From: Methylococcus mesophilus
Lineage (GTDB): Bacteria > Pseudomonadota > Gammaproteobacteria > Methylococcales > Methylococcaceae
Reading direction: 5' to 3'
Length of the DNA: 64,000 bases
Assembly (NCBI RefSeq): GCF_026247885.1
Contig: NZ_CP110921.1
Coordinates: 2,289,001 to 2,353,000 of the forward strand
Shown here: positions 35,028-43,799 of the stretch, in pieces
Layout: each line of letters starts with the position of its first letter
Numbering within the stretch: the first letter of the stretch is position 1
The notes under the pieces: model-generated
What the model saw: only the letters and a program-made list of their open reading frames with translations
Told to the model about the DNA's origin: nothing
Databases searched by the model: none
Translations under genes and position numbers: made by a program

Positions 35028-36023
35028 TTATTTCCCGGAATCGACCAAAGAGGTGCCGAGCGTGCGGAAAGCCCCAGGTGTCTCGCCGAAGCGGCGACGG
35101 AATTGGCGGTAAAAATAGGAAATATCGCCAAATCCTGAATCGAGAGCTATGTCCGCTATGCCCAGGTGCTGATAATTAGGATCGGCCAACAATTGCCGAG
35201 CCCGATCCAACCGTAGGCGGTTGAGTATCTCCGTGAAACTTTCGCCAGTTTCATCCATCAGATCGAAAAAATATCTTCTTGATATTTTGAGTGTATTTGC
35301 AACATCATCGACCGACAGACTCTGACACCTGTAATTTTTTTCAATATAATGGGTCAATGCAGCCCGGCGTGCTGCGCGCACCCCTCCCGCTGCCCCTTCC
35401 CTTTCGGCATCTTGGACCTGACCCAACATGAAGATCACGAGATCCAAGATATGCTCGCCGACAAGGCGCCTCAGATCTGGAGTATCACTAAAGTCCCGAA
35501 TTTCAATGGATTTGAGAAGAGCTTCCAGTAAACTCAGGGCTTTCCGATCACCTACCGGAGCCATCAGCAAACGGTCGGCGCGGGGCAGCCGTTTCAGCAG
35601 TACCGACCTGGGAATGCACACACTCGCAAACTCAGCATACTCTCCAAGCGACGCAGAGGAGACAGCTCCTTCCGCTACCACGCCCGTATAGAGCAAAGTG
35701 GCCCCAGGACGGTCCAAAACCACTCTCCGCCGGGATTCCGCGTGCTCCCACCGGCCGGCTATATTTATATTGAATGTGAAGTCATCACGCCCATCCTCAG
35801 CGACAAGCTTAAGCGTCCTATGATACTTTGCCGACGTCCCTGTACTTCGGACCAATTTTATATCCCCGAGGTCGAGAAGCTGCATCCTGGCAAAAAAGGG
35901 GCGCGGATCTGTACGGGATGCGTCCAAGCCAACCATTTTTAATAGAAACGTTTCGCGCCAGACATGGAAGCGATCCTTTTCGGGTAAATCGGCACTGGAG
36001 AACACCACACCTTTTCCTGTCAT
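35028..36023 (-). CDS. AraC/XylS-type transcriptional regulator 3
   Basis: A 331-residue protein; ATG 36023 aligns with the paralogues (TGKGVVFSSADLPEKDRFHVW), whereas the longer frame to 36164 has no support. The sensor domain carries DPRPFF and a distinct middle. The double helix-turn-helix (residues ~225-320) has ISRRYFFDLMDETGESFTEI and GIADIALDSGFGDISYFYRQF. It is closest to regulator 4. Downstream in the same direction is the operator at 34769 and copy 3 of the ERIVIDVEKQG family. Upstream is a transposase remnant. Confidence 0.92.
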   Translation of the reverse strand: MTGKGVVFSSADLPEKDRFHVWRETFLLKMVGLDASRTDPRPFFARMQLLDLGDIKLVRSTGTSAKYHRTLKLVAEDGRDDFTFNINIAGRWEHAESRRRVVLDRPGATLLYTGVVAEGAVSSASLGEYAEFASVCIPRSVLLKRLPRADRLLMAPVGDRKALSLLEALLKSIEIRDFSDTPDLRRLVGEHILDLVIFMLGQVQDAEREGAAGGVRAARRAALTHYIEKNYRCQSLSVDDVANTLKISRRYFFDLMDETGESFTEILNRLRLDRARQLLADPNYQHLGIADIALDSGFGDISYFYRQFRRRFGETPGAFRTLGTSLVDSGK

Positions 36024-36149
36024 CGTACACCCCGTTTTGCGAATAACCTCTTCAGATTCCGAACAAAATATCCGCTCACAACAACTCCGTGTGCCATTCA
36101 GGTAAGCAGATCGAAATCTGTAGCCCGGAGACATCATGCCCAATTGCTG

Positions 36150-36760
36150 GCGTGATGCGCCCAAGATGGTTTAAGGAAGCGGAATGGCAGCACCCAGCGT
36201 AAGACACAGGGCGCCGTCGGCAGCGTTCGCATGTCCGCCGACATTTCCGCGGACGCTCAGTCCCGGTCGGAGAATCAGGCTGCTTGTGATGGACTGCCCT
36301 GTTTTCACGGGCCTTATCGGGATCCTCGATCAGGATCTGGCCCGGCGCGTCCGCCCCTTCGACTTCGCTCAGGGCAAGTCGTCCTGTGGCGAAGGCGCTG
36401 AGCACCTGGGGGGCGCTGCGGGCCTCCAAACGGTCCAGACTGCCGCGTAAGGTCTTGCCGTCGAGCGCGATCACGTCCGCACCGTCGTCCAAGCGCGTAG
36501 CATGGGCGCGAAAATGCGGTGCCTTGGCATTGCAGATCGAACTGTAAGCCGGTGTGCGGCGCCGCCGGCAACCGAAGGCCGCGCGTTCAATGCCGCCTGA
36601 TGGGTGCGCACGAACTGGTTACTGCACCGGCAGGAGGTCGCGCCGTTCATGATGTCCAACATGCTGAACAGCAGCCTATGCGGCAGGTCGGACAACCGTC
36701 CCCGGACACGGCGATGATCCGGGCTCGCCAGCGGCCGTTGTTTGAGGGCAGACGAGGGGA
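36150..36760 (-). pseudogene. ISAs1-family transposase remnant
   Basis: Minus-strand frames contain LPHRLLFSMLDIMNGATSC, FVRTHQAALNA and, in another frame, DVIALDGKTLRGSLDRLEA followed by APQVLSAFA. These belong to the N-terminal half of ISAs1-type transposases, which carry the first catalytic Asp in the DGKTLRGS block. The pieces lie in different frames and the C-terminal half is missing, so the element is dead. A CCTTCGACTTCGCTCAGGGC block interrupts it near 36357-36376 and resembles a common dispersed repeat. Confidence 0.7.
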
Positions 36761-36846
36761 ACCTCTTTGAAAATCTGCACTTCTACAGTAATCTCTTTCC
36801 ATGGAACAACCCTGCGAACTATACTGACCGGTAAATACAGTCGCCA

Positions 36847-36868
36847 CTATACAGACTGTTCTGTATAG
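36847..36868. promoter_or_regulatory. palindromic operator candidate of the TetR gene
   Basis: CTATACAGA-CTGT-TCTGTATAG is a perfect inverted repeat with 9 bp arms and a 4 bp spacer, 33 bp before the TetR start codon. This is a typical size and place for a TetR autoregulatory site. Confidence 0.65.
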
Positions 36869-36901
36869 CTGCAAGCGGGCACTGTCTTCCTGCATTGAGT
36901 C

Positions 36902-37486
36902 ATGACCCGCAACCTGAAAGAACAAATTCTCAAAACAGCTTCTGAGCTGTTCTATAGCCAGGGCATCAAGGCCACGGGGGTAGACGCCATCGTCAAGGCG
37001 GCGGGAACGACAAAAATGACCCTCTACAAATACTATCCGTCAAAGGAAGATTTGGTGATTGCGTACCTGCGTAGGCGCGATGTGGACTTCACCCAGTGGT
37101 TCGTTGCTCAAATTGATGACAGGGCTGCGCATCCTAGAGACAAGTTGGTGGCGATCTTTGATGTCATTGGGGAATGGATGCAAAAACCGGAATTCAGGGG
37201 CTGCGCATTCATTAATGCTTCGGCGGAATTTCCGCTCGAAGACAATCCGGTCCATCGGGTTTCCGCCGAGTTCTACGATAAGTTCAGGGGATACATTGCG
37301 GAACTTGCGCGCTCCGCCGATGCGGCACACCCTGACGCTTTAGCGCAACAATTGGCGCTGCTCTTCGCAGGTGCGATCGTATCGGAGCAAATGAAGCAGA
37401 ACTCGGACGCCATCGTGACGGCTCGTGCCGCAGCAGAAATATTGATCGACTTGGCGCTTCGAGGTCACCCGGAACTATCAAGGTAA
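36902..37486 (+). CDS. TetR/AcrR-family transcriptional regulator
   Basis: A 194-residue protein. Residues ~5-50 are a TetR helix-turn-helix: ILKTASELFYSQGIKATGVDAIVKAAGTTKMTLYKYYPSKEDLV. The C-terminal ligand domain has RGCAFINASAEFP and an AIVSEQMKQ segment found in TetR_C_11-like members. A 22 bp palindrome lies just upstream and probably mediates autorepression. No obvious target gene adjoins it: both neighbours are AraC regulators or remnants. It may control a distant gene or be a stray member of the island. Confidence 0.9.
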   Translation: MTRNLKEQILKTASELFYSQGIKATGVDAIVKAAGTTKMTLYKYYPSKEDLVIAYLRRRDVDFTQWFVAQIDDRAAHPRDKLVAIFDVIGEWMQKPEFRGCAFINASAEFPLEDNPVHRVSAEFYDKFRGYIAELARSADAAHPDALAQQLALLFAGAIVSEQMKQNSDAIVTARAAAEILIDLALRGHPELSR

Positions 37487-37699
37487 CACCGGTATTCGCT
37501 CAGCAATTGCGATTGATCTCGTGCTGAGTCGGATGATTTTAGTCCTGCGGTGAGTACGCAGCGAACCTACTTCATTCGCTGACGAACCGGATCACTTGAA
37601 TGCCGGACGAGAAGCCGGGCGCCCAAACATGAGAAGGGCGGGGTTTGGCCGCCCGAAAATATGCGGGCTGAGGGAAAACCGATCGTGGATTCTGATCGA

Positions 37700-38671
37700 T
37701 TAAGGAGAAATTTGCGCACGGAGCGCGCCTGGAGTCTCGCCGAAGCGGCGACGGAATTGGCGGTAAAAATAGGAAATATCGCCAAATCCTGAATCAAGAG
37801 CAATGTCCGCTATGCCCAGGTGCCGATAATTAGGATCGGCCAACGATTGCCGAGCCCGATCCAGCCGCAAGCGGTTGAGCACCTCCGTGAAACTTTCACC
37901 GGTTTCATCCATCAGCTCAAAAAAATATCTTCTTGAGATATTAAGAGCGGTTGCGACGTCATCGACCGACAAGCTCTGACGCCTATAATGCCTTTCCAGA
38001 TAATGGGTCAATGCGGCTAAGCGTGCTGCACGCACCCCTCCCGTCCGCCCTTCGACGCACTTCTCCTTTCCCAGCATAAATATAACCAGATCCAATATCT
38101 GTTCGGTGACAAGGTGTCTCAGGTCGGCGTCATCGCCAAGACTCAGGCTCTCGATCGATTTGAGATAGGCTTCCAGCAAGCTCAGCGTCTTCCGATCAGC
38201 TATCGGACTCATCAGCAAACGGTCCGCACGGGGTAGCCGTTTCAGCAGTACCTGTCTGGGAATGCACAAACTCGCTAAATCAACATACTCTCCGAGTGAT
38301 GCAGAGGAGGTGACTCCTTCCGCCGCCACGCCCGTGTTGAGCAAAGTTGCCCCCCGACCATCCAACACGACTCTCTGCCGGGACGTCGCGTGCTCCCATC
38401 GGCCGGATATATTTAGATTGAGTGTGAAGTCATCACGCCCATCCTTGGCGGCGAGCTTGGGCGTCCGATGATACTTGCCGGAAGTTCCTGTAGTCCTGGC
38501 TAATTTTAAGTTCCCCATATCGAGAAACTGCACCCTAGCAAAAAAAGGGCGCGGATCTATGGACGATACGTCCAAGCCGACTACTTCCAAAGAATACGTT
38601 TCGCGCCAGACATGGCAACGATCCTCTTCCGGCAAGTCGGCACTCGAGAAAATCCCCCATTCACCAACCAT
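37700..38671 (-). CDS. AraC/XylS-type transcriptional regulator 4
   Basis: A 323-residue paralogue close to regulator 3, with SSADLPEEDRCHVWRETYSL, DPRPFF and a conserved double helix-turn-helix at ~220-318. It is 159 bp downstream of regulator 5 on the same strand. No 41 bp operator and no secreted gene were found on either side, so it is an orphan member, possibly acting in trans on the operators lacking a neighbour (32772 or 48714). Confidence 0.9.
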   Translation of the reverse strand: MVGEWGIFSSADLPEEDRCHVWRETYSLEVVGLDVSSIDPRPFFARVQFLDMGNLKLARTTGTSGKYHRTPKLAAKDGRDDFTLNLNISGRWEHATSRQRVVLDGRGATLLNTGVAAEGVTSSASLGEYVDLASLCIPRQVLLKRLPRADRLLMSPIADRKTLSLLEAYLKSIESLSLGDDADLRHLVTEQILDLVIFMLGKEKCVEGRTGGVRAARLAALTHYLERHYRRQSLSVDDVATALNISRRYFFELMDETGESFTEVLNRLRLDRARQSLADPNYRHLGIADIALDSGFGDISYFYRQFRRRFGETPGALRAQISP

Positions 38672-38830
38672 CTGCCCCCCTTTTTACTGAGAAACCCCTG
38701 CACAAATCCTGCTGCTCAACTAGCCGCGACTGAGCAAAGGAAAGCTGTGACCGCATGAAACGGACCCTTTGATCTGTCACTAAGAGATTTGCCGCGATCT
38801 GGTCATGATGGCTAAAGCAGCCCCAAATGT

Positions 38831-39844
38831 TTACTGTCCTGGACCAGGGATTCCCCTATGATCACACGGTAAGATTTTTGCCCCCCTCCGGAAGGCCCCA
38901 GGTGTCTCGCCGAAGCGGCTACGGAATTGCCGGTAAAAATAGGAGAGATCACTGAAGCCCGAGTCGAAAGCGATGTCCGCGATACCGAGGTGCCCGTGCC
39001 TCGGATCGGCGAGCAGTTGCCGGGCGCGCTCCAACCGCAATCGGTTGAGCATCTGAGTCACGCCCTCTCCCGTCTCGTCCAGGAGGTAATACAGATACCG
39101 CCTGGATATCTTCATGGACGCTGCAATCGCGTCAACCGATAGATTTGGCTCCCTGAAGTTCTCCTCCAGATAGCGCACCAACGCCACCCGCCGAGCGGCG
39201 TGCATACCGCCTGCATTCGGCTCCGCCTTGTTTTGAGAGCCGAGCAGGAAGCCAACGATATCCAGAATATGCTCGCCGATGAGCTGGTTCAGATTCGGAT
39301 CTTGCCCAAGATTTTTTTCTTCTATCATCTTGAGGTAATCCAGTAGCAGCCGGAGCGCCTCCTGGCCGACCAATGGCCTCAGCAGAAACCTCTCGGCTCG
39401 AGGTACCCTTCTCAGCAATTTCTCTCTCGGAAGACACACGCTCAACAACTGTTGATGTTCCTGCGAAGAATCAGATGCCAAGCCGCCCTCGGCAGCGGCG
39501 CCAAGATTGAACAGCGTTGCGTTTCCCCGATTCAGAATCTGGCGCCCCCTGCTTTGCACGACTTCCCAGGATCCTGCAAAGCAAATGGGCAATCCGATAT
39601 CGTCGTTTCCATCCGCGGCAACGAGTTTGGAGGTCCGACGGTAGCGAGCACCGGTACTGGTGCTCCAGGCCAGTTTCACGGATCCGAGAAAGCGGAAACT
39701 GGCCTGGACGAAGAAGGGTCGCGGATCGGCGTGGAAAATTTCTGCACCAACCATCTTTACCGAAAACGACTCCCGCCATATATCCAAGCGCTCCTTTTCA
39801 GGCAAATCGGCGCTTGATATCACCAATTTCCCTTTCTCGTTCAT
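38831..39844 (-). CDS. AraC/XylS-type transcriptional regulator 5
   Basis: A 337-residue protein. ATG 39844 lies 1 bp after the stop of regulator 6 (TGATATG), so the two are translationally coupled. Opening VISSADLPEKERLDIWRESF and DPRPFF are conserved, but the middle of the sensor domain (residues ~60-200) is more divergent than in regulators 1-4. The helix-turn-helix reads ISRRYLYYLLDETGEGVTQM and GIADIAFDSGFSDLSYFYRQF. A short Gly/Pro-rich tail follows. Confidence 0.9.
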   Translation of the reverse strand: MNEKGKLVISSADLPEKERLDIWRESFSVKMVGAEIFHADPRPFFVQASFRFLGSVKLAWSTSTGARYRRTSKLVAADGNDDIGLPICFAGSWEVVQSRGRQILNRGNATLFNLGAAAEGGLASDSSQEHQQLLSVCLPREKLLRRVPRAERFLLRPLVGQEALRLLLDYLKMIEEKNLGQDPNLNQLIGEHILDIVGFLLGSQNKAEPNAGGMHAARRVALVRYLEENFREPNLSVDAIAASMKISRRYLYYLLDETGEGVTQMLNRLRLERARQLLADPRHGHLGIADIAFDSGFSDLSYFYRQFRSRFGETPGAFRRGAKILPCDHRGIPGPGQ

Positions 39845-39845
39845 A

Positions 39846-40889
39846 TCACCGCCTGGCCACCAGCAAGTTCTTCTCATTCTGTATGGAGGGCATTTCTCCG
39901 AAACCACTCGAGGAACTACCCCGAACCCGGAAAGCCCCCGGCGTTTCGCCGAAGCGGCGACGGAATTGCCGGTAAAAATAGGAAAGGTCACTGAATCCCG
40001 AATCAAGAGCGATGTCAGCGATGCCGAGGTGCCCGTAATTCGGATCCGTCAATAGTTGCCGAGCCCGTTCCAGCCGAAAGCGGTTGAGCATCTGGGTGAA
40101 ACTCTCGTCCGTTTCATCCATCAGGTCGAATAAATATCTTCTCGAAATATTCAGCGCGCTCGCCACATCATCGACCGACAGGCCGGGACACCTGTAATTT
40201 TTCTCAAGAAAACTGGTTAATTCAGCCAAGCGCGCAGCGCGCAGCCCTCCTTTCCGCGTCTCACCCTGTGCATCCTGGCCTTGGCCGAGCAGGCAGGTCA
40301 CAAGATCCAGAATGTGCTCGCCGACAAGAACGCCCAGAGCAGGATCGTCGCCGATGCCCTGGCTCTCTATCAAATTGAGATAAGCCTCCAGGGATCTCAA
40401 GGTCTCCTGATGGCCGATCGGCGTCAACACCAAACGGTCGACCTGCGGTAGCCTTTTCAGCAAAACCTGTCGAGGAATGCATAAACTCACGAACTCGACG
40501 TGTTCCCGCAACGAGGAAGATACGAGTGCGCCTTCGGCCACGGCCCCGGTATTGACCAATGTGGCGCCGGGACCGTCCATGACGACTCTGCGTCGGGATT
40601 GGGTAAGCTCCCAGCGACCCGCCACGTTGATATTGAATGCAAAGTCATCATACCCATCGGCGGCAACGAGCTTGGGCGTCCGGAAATATTTTCCCGATGT
40701 CCCAGTACTTCTAGCCACCTTCACGCAACCCAAGTCGAGGAATTTCGCCTTGACAAAAAACGGGCGCGGATCCGTATGGGACGCATCCAGGCCGACCATT
40801 TTCAATGAAAACATTTCCCGCCAAATGTGGAATCTGTCTTTTTCTGGCAGATCGGAGCTGGAAAATATCACCCCTCTCCCAGCCATCAT
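39846..40889 (-). CDS. AraC/XylS-type transcriptional regulator 6
   Basis: A 347-residue protein, first gene of a two-regulator operon with regulator 5. The sensor domain has SSSDLPEKDRFHIWREMFSL and DPRPFF; the double helix-turn-helix is at ~225-322 and a ~25-residue Ser-rich tail follows. It is divergent from the small secreted gene at 41318, and the operator at 41136-41199 lies in between. The start could be either of two adjacent ATGs (40889 or 40886). Confidence 0.9.
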   Translation of the reverse strand: MMAGRGVIFSSSDLPEKDRFHIWREMFSLKMVGLDASHTDPRPFFVKAKFLDLGCVKVARSTGTSGKYFRTPKLVAADGYDDFAFNINVAGRWELTQSRRRVVMDGPGATLVNTGAVAEGALVSSSLREHVEFVSLCIPRQVLLKRLPQVDRLVLTPIGHQETLRSLEAYLNLIESQGIGDDPALGVLVGEHILDLVTCLLGQGQDAQGETRKGGLRAARLAELTSFLEKNYRCPGLSVDDVASALNISRRYLFDLMDETDESFTQMLNRFRLERARQLLTDPNYGHLGIADIALDSGFSDLSYFYRQFRRRFGETPGAFRVRGSSSSGFGEMPSIQNEKNLLVARR

Positions 40890-41135
40890 GCAACCCCTTT
40901 CACTTTCGGATTTTTCATAGTTTATACCCCCCCTTTACCGCCGCGATACGCCCTCTACTGGTCAACGACCCCCTATCGCAAAAATCAGCGCGGATTCAGA
41001 TAGTAATTAGTCATCCTTGGCCTCGAGCCGGCGCCCTCCATCGCCGTCCCCACATAGTCGACGCAGTAACCTCTGTTGCCCTCGACTCCCCCCTGAATCC
41101 ATACGGCGCTACCCTTCGACTTAACGTGCGATGTT

Positions 41136-41199
41136 AGCACGGCATGCCATAAAACCTACGCACTCCTGACCAATCGACGGTTGCACGATCGTCCAAGAC
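41136..41199 (+). promoter_or_regulatory. AraC-type operator with three tandem half-sites
   Basis: Three units at exact 23 bp steps: AGCAC-N6-CCATA, CGCAC-N6-CCAAT and TGCAC-N6-CCAAGAC (starts at 41136, 41159 and 41182). TGC-TGTCAT begins 16 bp after CCAAGAC plus TGC, placing the hexamer 19 bp downstream. The target ATG is at 41318. Confidence 0.78.
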
Positions 41200-41317
41200 C
41201 GGGCGGCAAGTCCAATGCTGTCATTGTCACTCCAGAGATCCGGCGGCGCATCCCGCTGAGCGCCACTTCGAACAATAAATCTTCTGCATTATCAATATCT
41301 GAAAAGAGAAACCCACC

Positions 41318-41647
41318 ATGTTAGTGAGACTGGCAGCTATATTTGGATTCATGCCGATCGTTTGTACGGGCGCTGGAGAGGCGCGAGCGGCTCTCGACTT
41401 CGTCACCGAGAGTGAAATCAGGAATTGCCGATTCCTGAAATCGATCACGGTGTCGTCCCGTTACGGCAAGAACCTTGGGAGCTGGCTGCTTCAGGCAAGA
41501 GCCTCCGCATCGAGAGAGGCATCTGCATTGGGCGTAAGCCACATTGTCCTGGGCGATTATAAATCGTCCGGAGAATTCAGCGGAATCATGACCGCCAGTG
41601 CGTACGACTGCGGCAGCCGCGCTGAATTACCGGGCCCGGGCAAATAA
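41318..41647 (+). CDS. small secreted protein
   Basis: A 109-residue exported protein with a signal peptide (residues 1-25, ending near GEARA). The mature part has two Cys (NCRFL and YDCGS) and the segments LGSWLLQARASASREASALG and GVSHIVLGDY, which recall DUF4156-like small periplasmic or lipoproteins, but no lipobox is present. It is divergent from regulator 6 under a three-unit operator. The function is unknown. Confidence 0.7.
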   Translation: MLVRLAAIFGFMPIVCTGAGEARAALDFVTESEIRNCRFLKSITVSSRYGKNLGSWLLQARASASREASALGVSHIVLGDYKSSGEFSGIMTASAYDCGSRAELPGPGK

Positions 41648-41652
41648 AATGA

Positions 41653-41669
41653 CCCCGGCAAAGCCGGGG
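41653..41669 (+). terminator. hairpin after the 41318 gene
   Basis: CCCCGGC-AAA-GCCGGGG forms a perfect 7 bp GC-rich stem immediately after the stop codon. It lacks a T-run, so it is a probable but not certain terminator. Confidence 0.45.
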
Positions 41670-41819
41670 GAGACTTATTGGGTTAGCACCCCAAAGACGC
41701 CTTAAAATAGGGAGCCGCTCAAGGCGGCTCCTACAGACTCGCCTTCATCCATTCGTACCGCTCGCGGCGTTGATGCATAGATGGACCAAAGGCAACGTTT
41801 CCCTTACCCTCCGCTTTCC

Positions 41820-42186
41820 TCAGGACGGAACGGCCCCTACCCGAACCGAAATCGGCACGCCGAGGTAGTTCCTGACATTCATCGCGGCGATACGCACATG
41901 AACTTCGGTCACTTGGGTTTCGAACAGGGGAGAGGCCAGGCTGCCATCAAATAGTTGCTTGACGCGGTACCTGGCATTTTCCGAGCGCTGTATCCGCATA
42001 TTTCAACGGCGTCCCCCGGTTGCCGGTAGCTTTCCCCTGCCAGTGATGACGCAAGAAGTCTTCCTCCAACCAAACCGTAACATCGCCGCGCCGAAATAGT
42101 GGCCGGTCGTAGTCCGGGCAGTTCGTCACCCGATATTTATCTTTGGGTTTAGCCGTTTGGCTCTCCGGTAACTCCCGCCTCGACAC
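41820..42186 (-). pseudogene. IS5-like transposase N-terminal fragment and joined remnant
   Basis: The minus frame from 42186 reads KYRVTNCPDYDRPLFRRGD followed by VTVWLEEDFLRHHW and LKYADTAL, which matches the N-terminus of IS5-group DDE transposases (the usual Trp after TN is Cys). The frame then breaks. A second frame to 41820 reads VKQLFDGSLASPLFETQV and continues to RIAAMNVRNYLGVP, an unassigned fragment. The catalytic core is absent. Confidence 0.55.
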
Positions 42187-42324
42187 ACTCTGAGCTCACT
42201 TCAGGTTCGTTGGGCCGCATAGAATGGCGCGCCCCCCGAATTATGCACCAACGCTACGATCCAATCTGAACCCAAGGTCCAAATGGACTAATCATGCGCG
42301 TGTTCTAGAAACGTCCCTAATTAT

Positions 42325-43695
42325 TTATAAGGGGACCTTCCCCTTGGGCAGCTTGGCGATGAAAGTGATGGAGGCTGAAGCCTGACTGGTACGGCCACGG
42401 GCGTCGGTGACGACGGCCGTTACCGTTCCTCTCGCCGACTCACCTGCAAGGACGCTCGCCGATATCCTAGGACAGTTGTCGGCGGGGTCGGACACGGACA
42501 AGGCGCCCAAACCCACGGCTGTCCACTTAACGCGTAAAGGGGCTTGTCCGCCCGTCATGTTCGCGCAGACCGTAGCGCTGATCACCGCTGTGCCAGTAAC
42601 CGTCTTGGAAACCTGCGACGGTTGGATAGTTACCGAAGGCGGCGCGGTGTTCACGGGTTTCAATAGCACAGAACCGAAGCCGCTCGGTCCTGCGCCAATG
42701 GCGAGGATTTCTCCGTTGTCGTTGATGGCAAGTGCTTCTTCCAATGTCCAACCCGAGGCCGGATCGATCAGGCCGTTCAAGTCGACCAAGGCACCGTGCT
42801 GGCTCGCGAAGGCATGCCACTTACGATCGGCGACCAACCCCTCGCCTACCACCTGCCCATAATTATTGATCCCACGCGCCCTGGCGTAATTCAACCCGCC
42901 TAGATTGCCGTAATCGCTCTTCGCCCCATATTGGTATACAAACACATGGACTTGATTCTGCGCCTGATTGAAAGAGGTATCCGAGGTGCCCGCGATCTGG
43001 CCGTTGGCATTCACTGCGACGGCTTCGCTATTCGGCCCTCCCAGTGTTCCGAGGTCGACCATCCCCCCATATTGTTTAGAAAAGGCATGCCAGAACGTGC
43101 GCAACTGTCCCGTTTCATCAGTCCAGCTACCTGAGCTGGTACCAACCGCCAGCCCATAATCGTTAATGCCAAAAGCCTCACTGTTGTTTCCACCCAGGGT
43201 GCCCATATCCGACATGACGCCATTGGCATCCACCATAAACGCATGATAACTCCCTGGACTCGCCAGATCCGAACGGCCTACCACTTGCCCCGACGCATTG
43301 ATACTGTAGGCAAAACTGTTCTGTCCGCCGAGTGTCCCCAGGTCCACTGCTTGCCCGGCCCGGCTGACAAAAGCGTGGTAGGTTTGGTTATCCGCAAGGG
43401 CGGATTCTCCGGCGATCGTGCCGCTGTTGTTGACCGCCCTGGGGGTGGCGAAATTGCCGCCCAGCGTAGCCGGTTCGGAAAATATGCCATTTTGACTGGC
43501 AAATGCGTGCTGGAGTCCGTCGACCGAATAATAACCCACTATCAAGCCGTTGTTATTCAGAACTCTCGCCGTCGTAAGGCTGCTATCCGGCACTTTAATT
43601 TCGGTAATAGTGTAGGCAATATCAGCGTGTACCGCCGACGTCAAACCCGTCAGTCCGAAAAGCACTGCAATATGTATCGAAGATTTTCTAAACAT
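42325..43695 (-). CDS. HAF-repeat secreted protein with Ig-like C-terminus
   Basis: A 456-residue exported protein with a signal peptide ending at AVHA. Residues ~30-330 hold about six to seven HAF units (YHAFVSRAGQAVDLGTLGG and YSINASGQVVG are one unit). Residues ~345-450 form an Ig-like or cadherin-like beta domain (VTIQPSQVSKTVTGTAVISA). It is a paralogue of 12602-13834, differing in the C-terminal domain. It lies 104 bp downstream of the propeller gene on the same strand and may be transcribed from the operator at 45635. Confidence 0.85.
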   Translation of the reverse strand: MFRKSSIHIAVLFGLTGLTSAVHADIAYTITEIKVPDSSLTTARVLNNNGLIVGYYSVDGLQHAFASQNGIFSEPATLGGNFATPRAVNNSGTIAGESALADNQTYHAFVSRAGQAVDLGTLGGQNSFAYSINASGQVVGRSDLASPGSYHAFMVDANGVMSDMGTLGGNNSEAFGINDYGLAVGTSSGSWTDETGQLRTFWHAFSKQYGGMVDLGTLGGPNSEAVAVNANGQIAGTSDTSFNQAQNQVHVFVYQYGAKSDYGNLGGLNYARARGINNYGQVVGEGLVADRKWHAFASQHGALVDLNGLIDPASGWTLEEALAINDNGEILAIGAGPSGFGSVLLKPVNTAPPSVTIQPSQVSKTVTGTAVISATVCANMTGGQAPLRVKWTAVGLGALSVSDPADNCPRISASVLAGESARGTVTAVVTDARGRTSQASASITFIAKLPKGKVPL

Positions 43696-43799
43696 GTATT
43701 AACCTCATGAAGTTCGACTGTCTGATTTCCTATTTTCCCTTCGCCGTACCCCGCCTATAGAAATAACACTCTCCCGCAGGCGGATCGAAAGGCACGGTG

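Noticed and set aside
36478-36493. CGCAC-N6-CCAAG match to one operator half-site
   Set aside because: It lies within the coding sequence of the ISAs1 transposase remnant, has no partner 23 bp away and no target gene.
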